Assembly (NCBI GenBank): GCA_015680685.1
Contig: MNCI01004014.1
Span: 91,609 to 155,608 of the forward strand
Length of the DNA stretch: 64,000 nt
Reading direction: 5' to 3'
From: Gnetum montanum
Taxonomy: Eukaryota; Streptophyta; Gnetopsida; Gnetales; Gnetaceae
Each line of letters starts with the position of its first letter. The first letter of the stretch is position 1. Below the pieces are notes generated by a model. The model had not been told where the DNA came from. It made no database searches and was given only the letters and a program-made list of their open reading frames with translations. A program made the translations under genes and the position numbers. This document shows, in pieces, positions 12,340 through 24,867 of the stretch.

Positions 12340-13132
12340 CCCCTATGCCCAACAATAAAAATCACTAAGGAATTTATGCATGATCCAGTTAAATTCTATG
12401 GACCTATAGTTCTCTAGTATACTAGTTCTTCTAAAAAGTGATATGGGCATTAAGAATGTTTGTTGTCTTCCCAACTACACTTATGAGGCTCAAGGGTATG
12501 GTTTAAGTGTAATTGAGGTACATGATTTTGATCATTTTATGTTTTATAAATTTAATCACCTACAACAAGAATGAAAGGTAGAGTAATTTAAGATTTGATT
12601 CATCTACTACCTAGCTAGCCTAACATAAATAACTGCCCCACTTTCCTAGACACATCCTAAACACATATAAGTCTGCTAGGCTACCAAACGTTAAGTGTTG
12701 TTGGGTTACCAAGTACTATATGTATGCTCAAATTGGTCGTGCTTGTGTTCATTAACAACTGGAAATTAATTACTTAATTGAAATGTAGTAAAGTAAAGTG
12801 CATTAAAGAAAAAATTAATCTATTCTCAATGCTACAAGGATTGTCAAAAGAGTTTGTTTTTATTCCTGTCACACTGTTGTGGTCAAGTACATCAGTGTTC
12901 ATACAAAGAATCGTACACACTTAGATTCCTTTTGTGGACACTCTGAAAATATTCTAACTCTAGGGAAAATAAATTGCAAGAGCTTTACTACTCTAACTAA
13001 AAACTTCAAAAACTAATGCCAAATCGGAAGCCCAAGCACTATATTTATAGGCTAGCATGTACCCCCAATGTCGGATACCCGACGTCACATCTGGGCTTCA
13101 ACATCAGAGCAAATAAAAAATACACTTCATCC
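12340..13132 (-). mobile_element. 3' LTR of element D/H, slightly truncated
   Basis: A minus-strand family-1 LTR. On the element strand it begins GGATGAAG at 13132 (TGATGA with one change) and has TATAAATA at 13042-13049. It lacks the last 15-20 bases at the left boundary, where it joins B sequence directly. The U3 part has GATGTCGG/GACGTC-type near-palindromes (about 13060-13110), a third variant of the U3 cassette. Confidence 0.83.
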
Positions 13133-15060
13133 TACCACCACAACTAAATGAAAACTCATCCTCAAGTGAAAAAGAGGGGGAACAAGTTTTTTACAAAATA
13201 TTAGGAAGGTATGGGATTATTACTGACATACAAATTGGCTTAGATAGAACAAACAAACTCTGAGTGTCCAAGTGTACAGAGTTACAAATTTTTACAAAAT
13301 TGGGTGTTCATGATAAGAGAAGTGAATACCCTAGATAGCACTAACATCCAACGCCTCTTGGCAGCTGAAGCATAAAAGAGGAGATCCAATGATCATGAAT
13401 AGTCCTCATTGTGTGATATTGCCTTATCATCCTTGGTAAAGATAGTCCCACTTTCGGTTTGTGTTTCCCACTGCAATCACAATAGAATCATGAATTAGTA
13501 TGCAATGTGTAACACATAGCAGTTAAATGCCTTATCTCATTGATAGTTACACTCAGCTAGGGTGTGATTGTGGTAGATTGATTCCTTGAGTAGTGTTAGT
13601 GGGAAGGTTGAAAAATGTGGTAAAATAGATAAGTGGTCCATTGGATTCAAAAGAGTTTGACATAGGAAAATATTTGAAGAGGGTGTAAGAATTTACAACA
13701 ATAAAAAGGAAAGTTCACTAAAAAATTTTATGAAGATGTGCACAATTGGATGTCATTGATGTGGTAACCAAAAAGCGTTTTATTGTAAGAGTGTCTAAGG
13801 GTAAAGAACTTAACTAACCCAACCAAAAGATATGTAAGTGGGTCCTCATCAAAGCAAGCATAGGCATTTTATACCCTTGCATAACTTCAAATCAAAGAGT
13901 CTATGGACTCCATAGATGATTAATGGTTACAGAAGGTTAAGTACAAAAATCCAAAAGAAACTAACTAGGAATTCTGACACACAAACTAGGACATCAAACA
14001 AGAACATAAAACTAGTAGTGAGATGAGACATGGAACGCATAGATGAATAAAAGAGAGTGGAATGAAGTCCCTGATTAAGGTCACATGAAGTCCCTTGTGG
14101 GTTTTGTGGTTAAATGAATTTATAGGATCCATCCTTAGTCCAAACCAAAACCAAACACATTCAATGACTTCGCATTGTCATCCTAAGACTAGCCCATCCC
14201 CTGAGACAAAAGAGTGCTCCCACAGAACAACCACAATTCCTTATTAGAGAAGAAAAGAGAAGTAGAAAGTGAGGAATGACCTTAGTTACAAGGGACTAGT
14301 CCCATAACTAGTGCTTGTAGCTAGTTTATTTTGTCTAAGGAGTGTGTTTTGAATTCCCAATATTTTTTTTAAATGTGAACCCCACCATGCAAAGGCGTAT
14401 GCATTTATTTTGTCTAAGGGGTGTGCTTTGAATTCCCATTGTGTCTTTTTCTTTGATGAGAACCACACCATGCAAAGATGTATTCAACTTCCTTTTATTG
14501 GCCGACATAGAATGATAACAAATTCATGAAAACACACTTGCACCCAAGAAAATAGAAAGATACAGAGAATACCAAATCCCCTTGAAGCCACACCCTATTC
14601 AAGCCTTTGAATCAGTTCCAATTCTAAAAACTACCAAAGTCACAAATTTAGTAAAGTTTTATTAATGAAAAAGGAACTGCACATTTCTAGAATAAGGAAA
14701 ACCATAGAGTTTGTGGATGGGTGGATGTTGTGGACTCATTGCCTATTGCATGAAAAAGAAACCATGTCCTAATCATCCATAACGAAATTCAAAGCTAGAA
14801 TCCAGATACCAACAATTAAATAACAAGAATAGTACATACCACCATCAATCAACGCATTACCATTATACTTGAAACTTGTTAACAAAAAGTTATAAGATCA
14901 TACCAAAATAAAATAAAATATAAAAAAAGTGTAAAATATTCAAGAAATAGAAAATATACTAATGATGGTGTAAAAAAAATTAGAAAATATTAATAACATG
15001 AAAATAGGAAGATGTAAAATAAAGAATGTATAAAACAAAAAATTAAAAAACTGAAGAGCT
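13133..15060 (-). other. Polypurine tract and 3' noncoding region of D/H
   Basis: Directly inside the LTR, the element strand reads TAGTTGTGGTGGTA (13133-13146), a decayed polypurine tract. The rest is the roughly 1.9-kb conserved noncoding region of family 1, with two hairpin motifs at 14341-14389 and 14420-14469, the AGGCAATGAGTCC block near 14735 and the GTGGCTTCAAGGGGA block near 14580. No credible ORF is present. Confidence 0.7.
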
Positions 15061-16565
15061 ACTTATATGGTTAGCATGGGTGGCCATTTTCCCCACAACT
15101 AAGTTGAAAGGAGGAGATTCGAAATATGGAGTGTGGTTATCCATTTGATGAGGTGTTTGTTGTATTTTCTAGCTTATGCTCATCGAAAGGTTTGATTTGT
15201 TGGATGTTGACTAGTTGTTTCTTGTTTGGACTCTCAAGTTTGTAGATCATCATGGCCCCAAAAGGAAAAGTTTCATAAATTATGTAAGGTCCTTACCACA
15301 ATGTTTGGAACTTAGTTTGTTGAGGTATATGTGTGGGATTTTAGTAAAGAACCTTATCTCCTAGTTGAAATTTGACTTTTTGATTCTAAGGTCATGGCAC
15401 TTTTTGTTGTAGGCCTTATGCAACTCATTAGATGATAGGACTACCAATCAGCTTTCATCTAGTAGGTTGAGATTCATTAATCTTTCTTTTTATGTTAGAA
15501 TCAAGTCAAAGTTGAGATTTCAAGCAATTGAAAGTATACGGAGCTCAGATTGAATAGGAGGTGTTGGTAATTTTCCATACACAAGCTCATAGGAAGAGTA
15601 GCTAATAGGAAGTTTCCATCTTGAACAGTAGGCCAAAAGGGCATTTTTGAGTTTTGTGCTCCAGTCTTTCCTATATTTGCTAGTAGTTCTTGTTAGTATC
15701 TTTATGATTTCCCTATTGGCAACCTTACTTTGACCATTGGCTTGGGGGTGGTAGGGTGTTGTGAGTTTACATTCAATCACCAAGCATTGCATGAGCTTCT
15801 AAAAAGTAGTGCCTATAAAGTGAGTTCCATTATCAAAAATTAATGTACACGGCACACCAAACCTATTTACAACATTTGTTATACAAACTAAGTACAGTTG
15901 ATGATGATTGTTTCTTCTGCTCATTTCGTAAAATAGTCAACAGTAACTATGATGTACACCTTTTCATTTGACATGGACGTGATGGAACCCATAAAATCAA
16001 TATCCAAATGTCGAAGGGTTCTAGTGGTTGAATCCATTATTGAGGTCCTTTCATTCAAGCAGTCATTCCACCATCTTCTTGGGATCGTTCACAAGAGCAA
16101 ACATAATGATGAGCATCCCTAAAGATTATTCACCTTTAATACCCTGCCATTAGGATTTTAATGGTCATGCATCTCCCAGCATAATGTCCTCCATAATGAC
16201 TTTCATGAGCATCTTGGAGAATGCATAGTTGATAGGCATCAAGCACACACCAACGAACTAGGCCATCAGTGCACACCTTGTAGAGGTGTCTATCGATCTT
16301 CATGAAGTGTTTTACCTCGTGAAGAAACTACTATTTCTTCTGATGATCTAACACTTGTGGGATCTCTTAGGTGAGAAGATAGGTGAGAATGCCATCATAC
16401 CATTTAGGCTTATTAGGAAATTATTAAATTATAGCTTCAACAAAGATAAGTTCATTAAGAAACATGTCAGATAGTGGATTTTCTTTCCCTTTATTATCTC
16501 ATCGCAACCGAGACAAGTGATTAGCAACTATATTCTCAGTGCCCTTTCGATCTACCGTTATAAGA
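15061..16565 (-). pseudogene. Integrase and zinc-finger relic of D/H
   Basis: Read leftwards from about 16565: spacer after RNase H, H2C2 region, integrase core, C-terminal domain and the pol tail (15061-15130). The open piece 15520-15792 covers the last catalytic region. The phrase TPYHPQANGQSKVANREI has Lys where the catalytic glutamate should be, a single G-to-A change. The fragment cannot encode an active enzyme. Confidence 0.85.
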
Positions 16566-17720
16566 TCGAATTCCTATAAGATCACTAGCCACTATATGAC
16601 ACAAGGACTCACCATTTGTTTGTTTATCAGGAAGCAGATGGCATTGTGGTCTGTGTGCACAAACACCTTGTATCCAAGCACATAATGCCTAAAGTTCTCT
16701 AGAGCAAACACCACTACCATCAATTCTTTTTTTCTAGTGGTGTAGTTTAGTTGTGCACCCACAATGCTTTGGATGATGCAATGGATGTAGTATGGACATT
16801 TCTTGTCATCCATTTACATAAGCATGGCTCCTAAGACATAATTTGATGCATTCATTATCATATGTAATGATTTGGACCAATCAAGTGCTTGTAGGATTGG
16901 ATTTTCTACAAGATTCTCTTTCAGTTATTAGAATGCTTTTTCACATTCCGTGGTCCAGAAAAAGGAAGCATCTTTCATTGTTAGCTCCACCAACAGTTTT
17001 ATGATCTAATAAAGATTCTTTATGAATCACTGGTAGTAACCAGTATGTCCAAGGAATGATCAATCATTTTTGACAATTTCTGGTTGGTGGGTTATTCCTT
17101 GGATGACCCTTATTTTCTTAGCGTCTACCTCAATTCCTACTTGTGATATTATGTGCCCTAATACAATGCCCTCCTAGACCATTAAGTGGCTTTTTTTCCA
17201 ATTAAGCCATAAGTTGGTTTCAACACATTGTTTTAGCACTTACTCAAGGTGGTCCAAGGCTTACTCAAATGTAGCTCCATAAGTGGAAAAGTCATCCATG
17301 AAAACTTCCACACCACTATCGATTTGCTGTTGAAAAATGCTCAAAACTAGGTGTTCGAATGTAGTAGGAGCATTGCATAAACCAGATGATATCTTGCAAT
17401 ATGCAAAAGTCCCCCAATGAGTTGTGAATGTTTTCTCATCTTAGTCCTCTGGTGTAATTTGAATTTGGTTATAGCCACTATAACCATCACGAAAATTATA
17501 GTAGCAATGCCCAGATATTATGTCTAGCACCTAATCAACAAATAGTAATGGAAAATGATCTTTGAGTGTTGTCATATTTAGTAGCCAAAAATTAATATAA
17601 ACTACTTTCTTTAGCATAATTATAAATGGACTAACCCACTCATTATCTGCAATAAGATAAATAAACCCCACCTTGAGGAGTTGCTTGATTTCCTCCTTGA
17701 TGATATGCTTTAGTTTAAGA
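16566..17720 (-). pseudogene. RT and RNase H relic of D/H
   Basis: RNase H is seen in the open piece 16592-16813 (YYIHC, GAQLNYTT, KELMVVVFALE, VFVHTDHN). RT lies to its right. FMDD is encoded at 17291-17302, and the FLDGYSG-type and NKVGLSI-type regions lie nearby with several stops. The layout is colinear with the RT of B and F. Confidence 0.85.
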
Positions 17721-18231
17721 TTCAGTCGCTTCTATGGTTGTCTTCTTAGTTTCATGGCTAGATCAATGCAGATGCGATGCTGGCATATCTTAGGATCAAT
17801 TCCTATAAGTTTAGGATTTGACCAAGAAAAAGCTACTAACCATTCTTCAACTACCTTCAAGAGCATCTTTTTCTACTTTGGAGCAAGATTTGCATTAATT
17901 ATGATTGGTTTTCCATTTTTTAACAAACACATATTTCATTCCAGTTGGTAGCATTTTCAGCTCAAGGAGCTCTTGCTTGAAACTTTTAGGAATTTCCATC
18001 TCTCCCTAGTAGGTATCATCATTTGTACCATCAAAGAGTTAGTGATAACTTGTTGTAGTTTATCCATGCCTATGACATATGTGCATGTTAGGCTCTCAGT
18101 CAGTTCCATGCAAAGTATGCTACCCTCAAAATCAGCAGTCAGCCACTAGGTGCCCTCCTGTTTTGGGGCTACAATGTACATACACCTTTGAATTTTTGCT
18201 TATGGTGCACACTGCTTACACTACTTACATG
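17721..18231 (-). pseudogene. Protease-RT linker of D/H, ending at a rearrangement point
   Basis: On the minus strand this aligns with the B linker at 10660-11000, including the GGCACC-AGTGGCTGAC stretch and the SMEP/GMDKL region. Similarity stops at about 18232, where sequence like the 3' end of element N begins. The protease and the second half of gag of D/H are missing. Confidence 0.7.
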
Positions 18232-19337
18232 CATAGTGGAGAATCCAGAATTTTTAGGGTGTTCAATTTTGTCTTCGAACACCACCATTTTGTAGTTCCT
18301 TCTTCTCTGTACACTCAGGCACTTGGTATGTCAATAAAGTCAGTGTCTACATAGATATGTTTTGTCATGTGTGTTGTAATAACTTCATACCTTCAAAATT
18401 ATAATAAACTCAAGGACGTGTTTTTACACAGTCATGGGGGTATGATGAAGTGTTCAGTTGATGCATCGACTGGGCCATGTCAACGGAGCCCCATATACAT
18501 AACCGCGTTGACATGGCCCCATCGATGCATCTGTCCATGCGTTTACATGGCCTCGTTTACGTAGAGTCTATCTCTAGCTATAAATAAGTGTGCACCCACC
18601 ACACTTAGGCATCTTTTTGAGTAGTTGTAGCCAAAATATTGTAGTTTGTTCCTAAAAGAGTTAGAATATTTTCCAAGTGCCCACAGTAGGTGTGAGAAAG
18701 GTGTGTGGCTCTTTATTCGAGTGCTAATGTACCTGAGCCCATTGGTGTGACCGACAATAAAGATGATCTTTTTAAGCATTCCTTACAGCATTTGGATTTA
18801 ATCATTTAAGCATTTAAATAGTTTAATATTTTCATGCTTTAACAATTTCTTAAGACTTCATTGTTATCACTTTATCATTATTACTCTTTTATACTCTGCA
18901 AAAACCATAAGTACGACCGTCTCGAATGTAAACCCAACACTTGGCAACCTAGTAATGCTTAACATTTGGTAACCTAGTAGTGGTTAGGGGATGCTTAGGA
19001 TGTGCATGGAATATGGGATCGATTGCTTATGCTAGGGAGAGTTAAGATATAGAAGAGGACAATTATAGATTACACAACATTCCATTTCTTACATTTCAAG
19101 AATTAGGTCTTAGAAGATAAACAAAAAACCAATAAAAATCATTTGCCTAAATCTCACTTAACCATCACATAAGAACATCACAAGTGAGGTTGGGAAGACA
19201 ATGACCATTCTAACATAAGGTTTTGCTACCTAGAGTTTGGTGTATGCAAGTGCTTATAGTCTACAAAATTTGACCGATTCGCGTGTGAACACCCATGATT
19301 CGTATGGTTAGGCGTAGGGGTACCTCACCGCTCATCA
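18232..19337 (+). mobile_element. LTR E with about 210 bp of preceding 3' sequence
   Basis: 18232-18442 matches 28253-28464, the 3' untranslated sequence of N including the GTGGGGGTA-type tract. 18443-19337 is an 895-bp LTR (TGATGAAG...CTCATCA) with TATAAATA at 18579-18586 and TGATGCATCGA/CATCGATGCATC near-palindromes in U3. The 1.1-kb unit is nearly the same as 28253-29351. No primer site follows; the next bases belong to gag of F. It is best read as the 3' end of an N-type element whose body was deleted. Confidence 0.8.
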
Positions 19338-20290
19338 CATGGGTGTAGGGAGAACCTACATCTCTACTATCCTCCATCACCTTCTCCTATAATGCCTACT
19401 CATCAACATCACACTTAACTACCTTCTGCTCCACCTATGTAGGGGGAAATACCACCATAGCCACAACAACGTAATTCTACGAGGGCTGGCAACTTACAAC
19501 CAGCTTCTTAGCTGAGTGGACCAGAAGTAAAACCACATAAACGTTCCTTTTTCTAGCCTAATAGCCTAAACATATCCTCACACACACACCTATGGCTAGT
19601 ACCTCTAAACCTCCAATTTCCTTCACTATTCAACCCTTCGAGTAGCCTTCAAACCAAACACCTCCTAACGTACAAACCATCATGCTCACACACACTGTGA
19701 TGGACTAGATAAAGGTAGGTCATCTTCCTCAAAAATTAACTGATTTGGGAAGCCCCCTCATCTATCTTCAAGTGGCAGGAAATGAGCCATGTAAAGCTCT
19801 TTTGGATTCGAGGTCAAGTGTCAACTTGATTTCACATGACATGTACAAGACTTGGAACCTACCCCCATTCAAGAAGAGCAACATTTGTCTTGAGCTAGCA
19901 GACCAATCCATTACTATGCCCTTAGGATTGGTAAAAGACATTGTGACCAGCATTTGTAGGTGGTCCTATCTTGTTGACTTCCTGGTCATTTGTGTTGATA
20001 ATTGCAAGGGGAATTTTCCAATCATAATGAGAAGAGCTTGGCTTAGCACCGTGGATGCATGATTAGGACTCCAAGATCTTTCCCTTGAAATTTGAAAAGA
20101 AAATCCTTTTGGAAAGATCAAGAAGAAGCGCGTCCCATGCATCGCGTACAGTGACTCCAGGTGCAACGGTGTGTAGCAACTGTGGTCTGCTAAGTGGAAA
20201 TCTATTCAAGCATGTAGTCGATGTGTTGAAGAACCACAAGTTCAACGATGCCTATATGCAGCAGCCACAAATCAAGAAGGCACCCGGTGG
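19338..20290 (+). pseudogene. gag C-terminus and protease of element F
   Basis: 19338-19730 is the Pro/Gln/Tyr-rich gag end. The protease (about 19731-20063) is open for 106 codons and reads LLDSRSSVNLIS where DSG is expected, so the active-site glycine is replaced by arginine (GGG to AGG type). The domain otherwise follows the B and K copies (WNLPP, LVDFLVI, FPIIM). A frame change near 20063 leads into the linker before RT. Confidence 0.82.
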
Positions 20291-20464
20291 CTGAAAGCTA
20301 ACTCTAATAGTAGCACTTTATACATGGAACCATCTGAGGGGCTTGTATGTGCCTATGTAGAGAGCATGGATGATTTGGAAAAGGTCCATCAACAAGTCTC
20401 CATTGTTGATGACCATGATAATTAGGGAGAGTTACAGATCCTTGAAAGTTTTAAACAAGAGCCT

Positions 20465-21470
20465 TTGGAACTCAAATCCTTACTGGCCAATTTAGAATAT
20501 GCATTTTTGCATAATGGCAAGCTGGTAATTATCAATGCCACTCTTGCTCTTGAACAGAAGGAGAAATTTCTGAAGGTGGTGAACAAATGGGAGGTCACTT
20601 TTGCATGGTCATACCTTGAATTAATAGGATTTGATCTTAGGGTATGCCAACATCAGATTTATATCGACTCCTCCATGAAGCCACAGTGACAACCACAAAG
20701 ACGATTGAATCCCAAAGTAAAGCAAGTAGTCAAGGATGAAATCGAGCATTGCTAAAAGTAAGGTTCATCTATTCCATTATGGATAGTGAATGGGTTAGCC
20801 CACTCATTATTGTGCCCAAGAAGAATGGCAAATGGAGGGTCTATATAGATTTTCGACTACTAAACATGGCTACCTTCAAGGATCAATTCCTGCACCCATT
20901 TGTGGACCAAGTGTTGGATACCATTATGGGCCATTGTTACTATAGATTTTTGGATGGTTATAGTGGCTATAACCAAATCCAAATCACAACCAAAGACCAG
21001 GCCAAGAAAACATTTACAAGTTTTCAATGCCTTGTCCTCAACATCTTCTAGCAACAAATTAGCAATGGGGTAGAAGTCTTCATGGATGAATTCTCTACCT
21101 ATGGAGCAACTTTTAAATAAGCCTTGTACTACCTTGAGCAAGTTTTGAAAAGATGTGTAGAAACTAATCTACAGCTCAACTGGCAAAAGAGCCACTTAAT
21201 GGTCCAAGAGGGAATTGTTCTAGGACACCACATTTCACAAGCAGGGATTAGTGTAGATCCTGAAAAAATTAGGGTCATCCAAGGAATCACTAGTCAACCA
21301 AGCACTGTAAAAGATGTCTAGTCATTCATTAGCCACACTGGTTACTACCGATGCTTCATCGAAAATTTCTCAAAGATCGTCAAGCCATTGGTGAAACTCA
21401 CAAAGAAAGATGCTCCATTTTTCTGGACCAGGGAATGTGAATCTGCATTCCAAACACTTAAACAGAAACT
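20465..21470 (+). pseudogene. Reverse transcriptase of element F
   Basis: The linker ORF (20465-20689) runs into RT: SEWVSPLIIVPKKNGKWRVY, the CYYRFLDGYSGYNQIQIT block, then about 75 bp are missing where the MPFGL-N-P-TFQ region should be. The active site reads FMDE (in EVFMDEFSTYG), the second Asp being changed to Glu. The thumb and connection parts (QLNWQKSHLMVQEGIVLGH, DPEKIRVIQGI) are well kept. The deletion and FMDE make it inactive. Confidence 0.88.
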
Positions 21471-21930
21471 TGTAAAAACTCTAATTCTATAGGCACCCAA
21501 TTGGTCCAAACCCTTCCACATCATGACGAATGCATCTAACTATGCATTGGGAGACATGCTTACATAGTGGGATGACTAGAAACATCCATACTATATCCAT
21601 TGTGCCAGCCACAACATTGTGGGTGCTCAGCTTAACTACACCACCACTGAAAAAGAATTAATGGTGGTGGTTTTTGCCTTGGAAAAATTCTGACACTATG
21701 TGCTTGGGTACAAGGTATTTGTACATATTAATCACAGTTCCATCTGGTTCCTAATGAACAAACCAACGATGAGCCCCTGTATCATACAGTGGCTGGTGAT
21801 CCTTCAGGAATTTGACCTCACTCTGGTAGATAGGAAGGGAACTGAGAATGTGGTTGCTGACCACTTATCTCAATTACAATGGGATAATGCCGAAGAGGAG
21901 GAGCCACTCTCCAACTAATTTCCAAATGAA
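21471..21930 (+). pseudogene. RNase H of element F
   Basis: A type-I RNase H domain that would degrade the RNA strand of the hybrid. The first catalytic Asp is replaced by Asn (NASNYAL instead of DASNYAL). The KELMVVVFALEKF, VFVHINHSS and ENVVADHLSQL blocks follow. The last 73 codons (21700-21918) are open. Stops in the first half occupy Gln and Trp positions. Confidence 0.85.
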
Positions 21931-23170
21931 CTCCTCTTCGCTGGAGTAATCGATAAGCAGATGCCCAAAGAATCGCCCTAGTTCAACCACATCCTCACCT
22001 ATCTCACAACCCAAGAATTACCAAAGGAGTGGGATCATCAGTACAAACAATAGTTTCTCCACAAGGCCAAGCACTTCATGGAAATTAACAAACATCTTTA
22101 TAAGGTGTGTGCAGATGGCTTGGTTTGATGGTGCATCCCTAATGAAGATACACTATGTGTCCTTCAAGATGCTCACAAGGGCACTTGTGGGGGCCATTAT
22201 GCTAGACGACGCACAGCCATTAAGATCCTACTTGTAGGATATTACTGGCCTACACTCTTCAGGGATGCACAATGGTTCACTCGCTCCTATGAAAGATGTC
22301 AGAGAGATGGTCTAATGACCACACGAATGGAGGAACCTCAATAGTGGATCCAGCCACTAGAACCCTTCAATATTTAGGGCATTGACTTCATCGGTCCCAT
22401 CATGCCCATGTCCAATAGGAAGGCGTACATCATTATGGCTATTAACTATTGCATGAAGTGGGTAGAGGCAGTAGCCATCACTGACTGTTCCTCAAACACA
22501 GTCGCACGGTTTATCTAACAACAAATCGTAAACAGGTTTGGAGTGCCACATGCACTCATCCTAGAAAATGGAACTCATTTCATAGGCACCACTTTTTGTA
22601 AACTCATGCAACACTTGGGGGTTGACCATAAATTTACAACACCATATCACCCCTAAGCCAATGGGTAAGTCGAAGTCACCAATACAGAGATTACCAAAAT
22701 CCTCACTTGAACCATCAATAAATATAGGAGGGACTAGAGCACAAAACTTAACGATGGGCCTATCGCTTCACATGGAAACTTCCTATAGGTTATTCTCCTT
22801 ATGCGTTAGTGCATGGGAAGCTATTGAAACTTCCAATCCAGGAAGAACTCCAAACACTATCTATGACTAGTAACTTGGGTCTTGACTTGCCACTAGCACA
22901 ACGAGAACGACTTACCAACTTAAGTGTGCTAGATGAGAATCTACTAGTAGCCCTGTCATCAAATGAGATACACAAGGCCTATAATAACAATGTCATGATC
23001 TTAGGATTTGGAAGGGAACATTTCAATGTGGAGATAAGGTACTCTACTGGAACCCCACACACGTACGACAAAATACAAAGTTTCAAACACTATGGGAGGG
23101 ACCTTCTATTGTCTCCAAAACCCTCCCATCCAAGGCCTTGCTTATACACAAACCTAAGGACCCCATGAAA
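21931..23170 (+). pseudogene. Zinc finger and integrase of element F
   Basis: The H2C2 region reads AHKGTCGGHYARRRTA...YERCQR, with the first Cys of the CxxC pair changed to Tyr. The integrase core has GIDFIGPIM (first Asp kept), ENGTHF (second Asp changed to Glu) and a glutamate kept in VEVTN. Stops replace Gln or Trp. A small deletion or frame change near 22755 shifts the C-terminal domain, which continues as the open piece 22809-23168. Confidence 0.86.
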
Positions 23171-24867
23171 ACACAATTATTTAATAGGGAATAATTAAAC
23201 CTTTCCACGAACTCTATAAAACCAGTGCTACTACCATATTGTCATAGGGACAACCTCGTTCCATTTTTTGGGTCTCCTCTTTCCAGCCTATTCACGGGGG
23301 AGACCATTCCCCATGCTAACCCACTCTACTAAGCTCCTCACTATTTTTGAAACTTTTTTATTTTACAACATCGTTCTTATGTTTGTCCATTTTTACTTAG
23401 TTTTTCTTTCTTTATTTACTTCTCTGCTTGTTTGTTTGTTTATTTTTATATGTGTGTGTGTGTGTGTGCTTAATTTCTAATTTTTTTTTACTAATAAACC
23501 ATCTTATTGTCATCAAATGTACTGGTGCGATTGTTTCTCGTTGCAATGGGTTGCATGAAATGGTCTGCCGATTCTATCTAGCTCCCACCCTCACATTGTT
23601 GTTCTAGGAAGTTATGTATACTTTCATCTCATAAAACAGGCAGTGAATCCATGTCATCCACCCATTCATCCACTCCATGGTTTTCCTCCTTTTAGAAACA
23701 TGCAAATCCCCTTCAATTAAAAACATTTTAATTAATTTATGACTTGTGTAGTTCCCAGACTTGGGGATGACCCAATGGTTTGAATAGGGTGTGACTTCAA
23801 GGGGAATGCAACATTCTTCGTACTTCTCTATTCCCTAGTTTGGAACAATGTCCTCACGAATTTTGTACCACTCCAAGTCCTCTCATACTTAGAAGTTCCT
23901 TGGCAATTTGACCTTGCATGGTGTGGTCCTCATCACAAAAACACAAAAAAAAACACATGAGGATTCAAAGCACACCCCTTGGCCAAATGCCTGCAAAAAC
24001 GCATGGGTCTTTGCATGGTGTGGTTCCCAAAAAGCAAAATTAAAGATAAAAATAATAAAAATATATGGGAATTCAAAGAACACCCCTTAGACCACCTCTA
24101 ATGAGCCACAAGCACTAGTTATGGGACTTGCTTCATCCCCTATAACTTAGCCCCTTTTTCATTTCCTTTCTCTCATGCATGTTGGAGTGGTGGTTATTTG
24201 TGGGTACATTCTTGTACTCCTGGGGGTGGATGAGTCTTCGCATGTTGTTGCGATGTCACTGTATGTGGTTGGTTTTGGGTCTGAATTGGGGATGGGTCCT
24301 ACCGTGTCAGTTAACCATAAACTTCACACGGGATTTCATGTGACCTATAACTAGAATTCCATTTCCCAATCCTCTCTTATCGTCCATTTCTCTCCATGAC
24401 TCACCTCACTACCAATTTTATGTTTTGATTGCTTATCATGATTTACGTGAACTCCTAATGCTTCGACAGGTTGTCATCAATGTGAGTATTAACTCGTGGT
24501 CGCCTTTTGTTAACTATGGGGCCCATGAACTCTGGTGTTGATGATATGCAAGGGCTACTAAGGCTACTGCCTGCTATGGGGAGGACCCACTTACATATCC
24601 CTTGGTTTCGTTTGTTAGTCTCCTATCCTCTTGATATTGTTGGTTGATTGTTTTTGCACTAACCATCGCACACATTCTTCTCCACAGAGTTCTATTTCAC
24701 GACATTCTCCAACCTTTGACTCTTTTTCCAAGACCAATTACCTTCCTCTTTCTATCAACCGATTCTCCAGTCTCTCAACTCTTCAACCATCCCAATTTTG
24801 TGTTCCAATTCAACATTTTTGTGTTTTTTCTTTATTGGTTAATGTTGGTCAACATTTTTAGCACCTT
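23171..24867 (+). other. Pol tail and 3' noncoding region of element F
   Basis: The tail (about 23240-23480) repeats the conserved post-pol segment and ends in a (TG) run at about 23450-23468. The noncoding region carries AGGCAGTGAATCCATGTCATCC near 23640, GTGACTTCAAGGGGA near 23790 and two hairpin motifs (about 23917-23975 and 24018-24090). No credible ORF. Similarity to the family fades near 24867. Confidence 0.7.

Larger units (their letters stand above)
19338..24867 (+). mobile_element. Element F: Athila-like gypsy internal region without LTRs
   Basis: Colinear with B: end of gag, protease, RT, RNase H, zinc finger, integrase, pol tail and 3' noncoding region. It starts inside the Pro/Tyr-rich part of gag, at the position equivalent to about 9697 in B, immediately after LTR E. 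It stops near 24867 without a recognisable 3' LTR. Both ends are therefore truncated. It has the least decayed pol of family 1 in the window. Confidence 0.82.
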
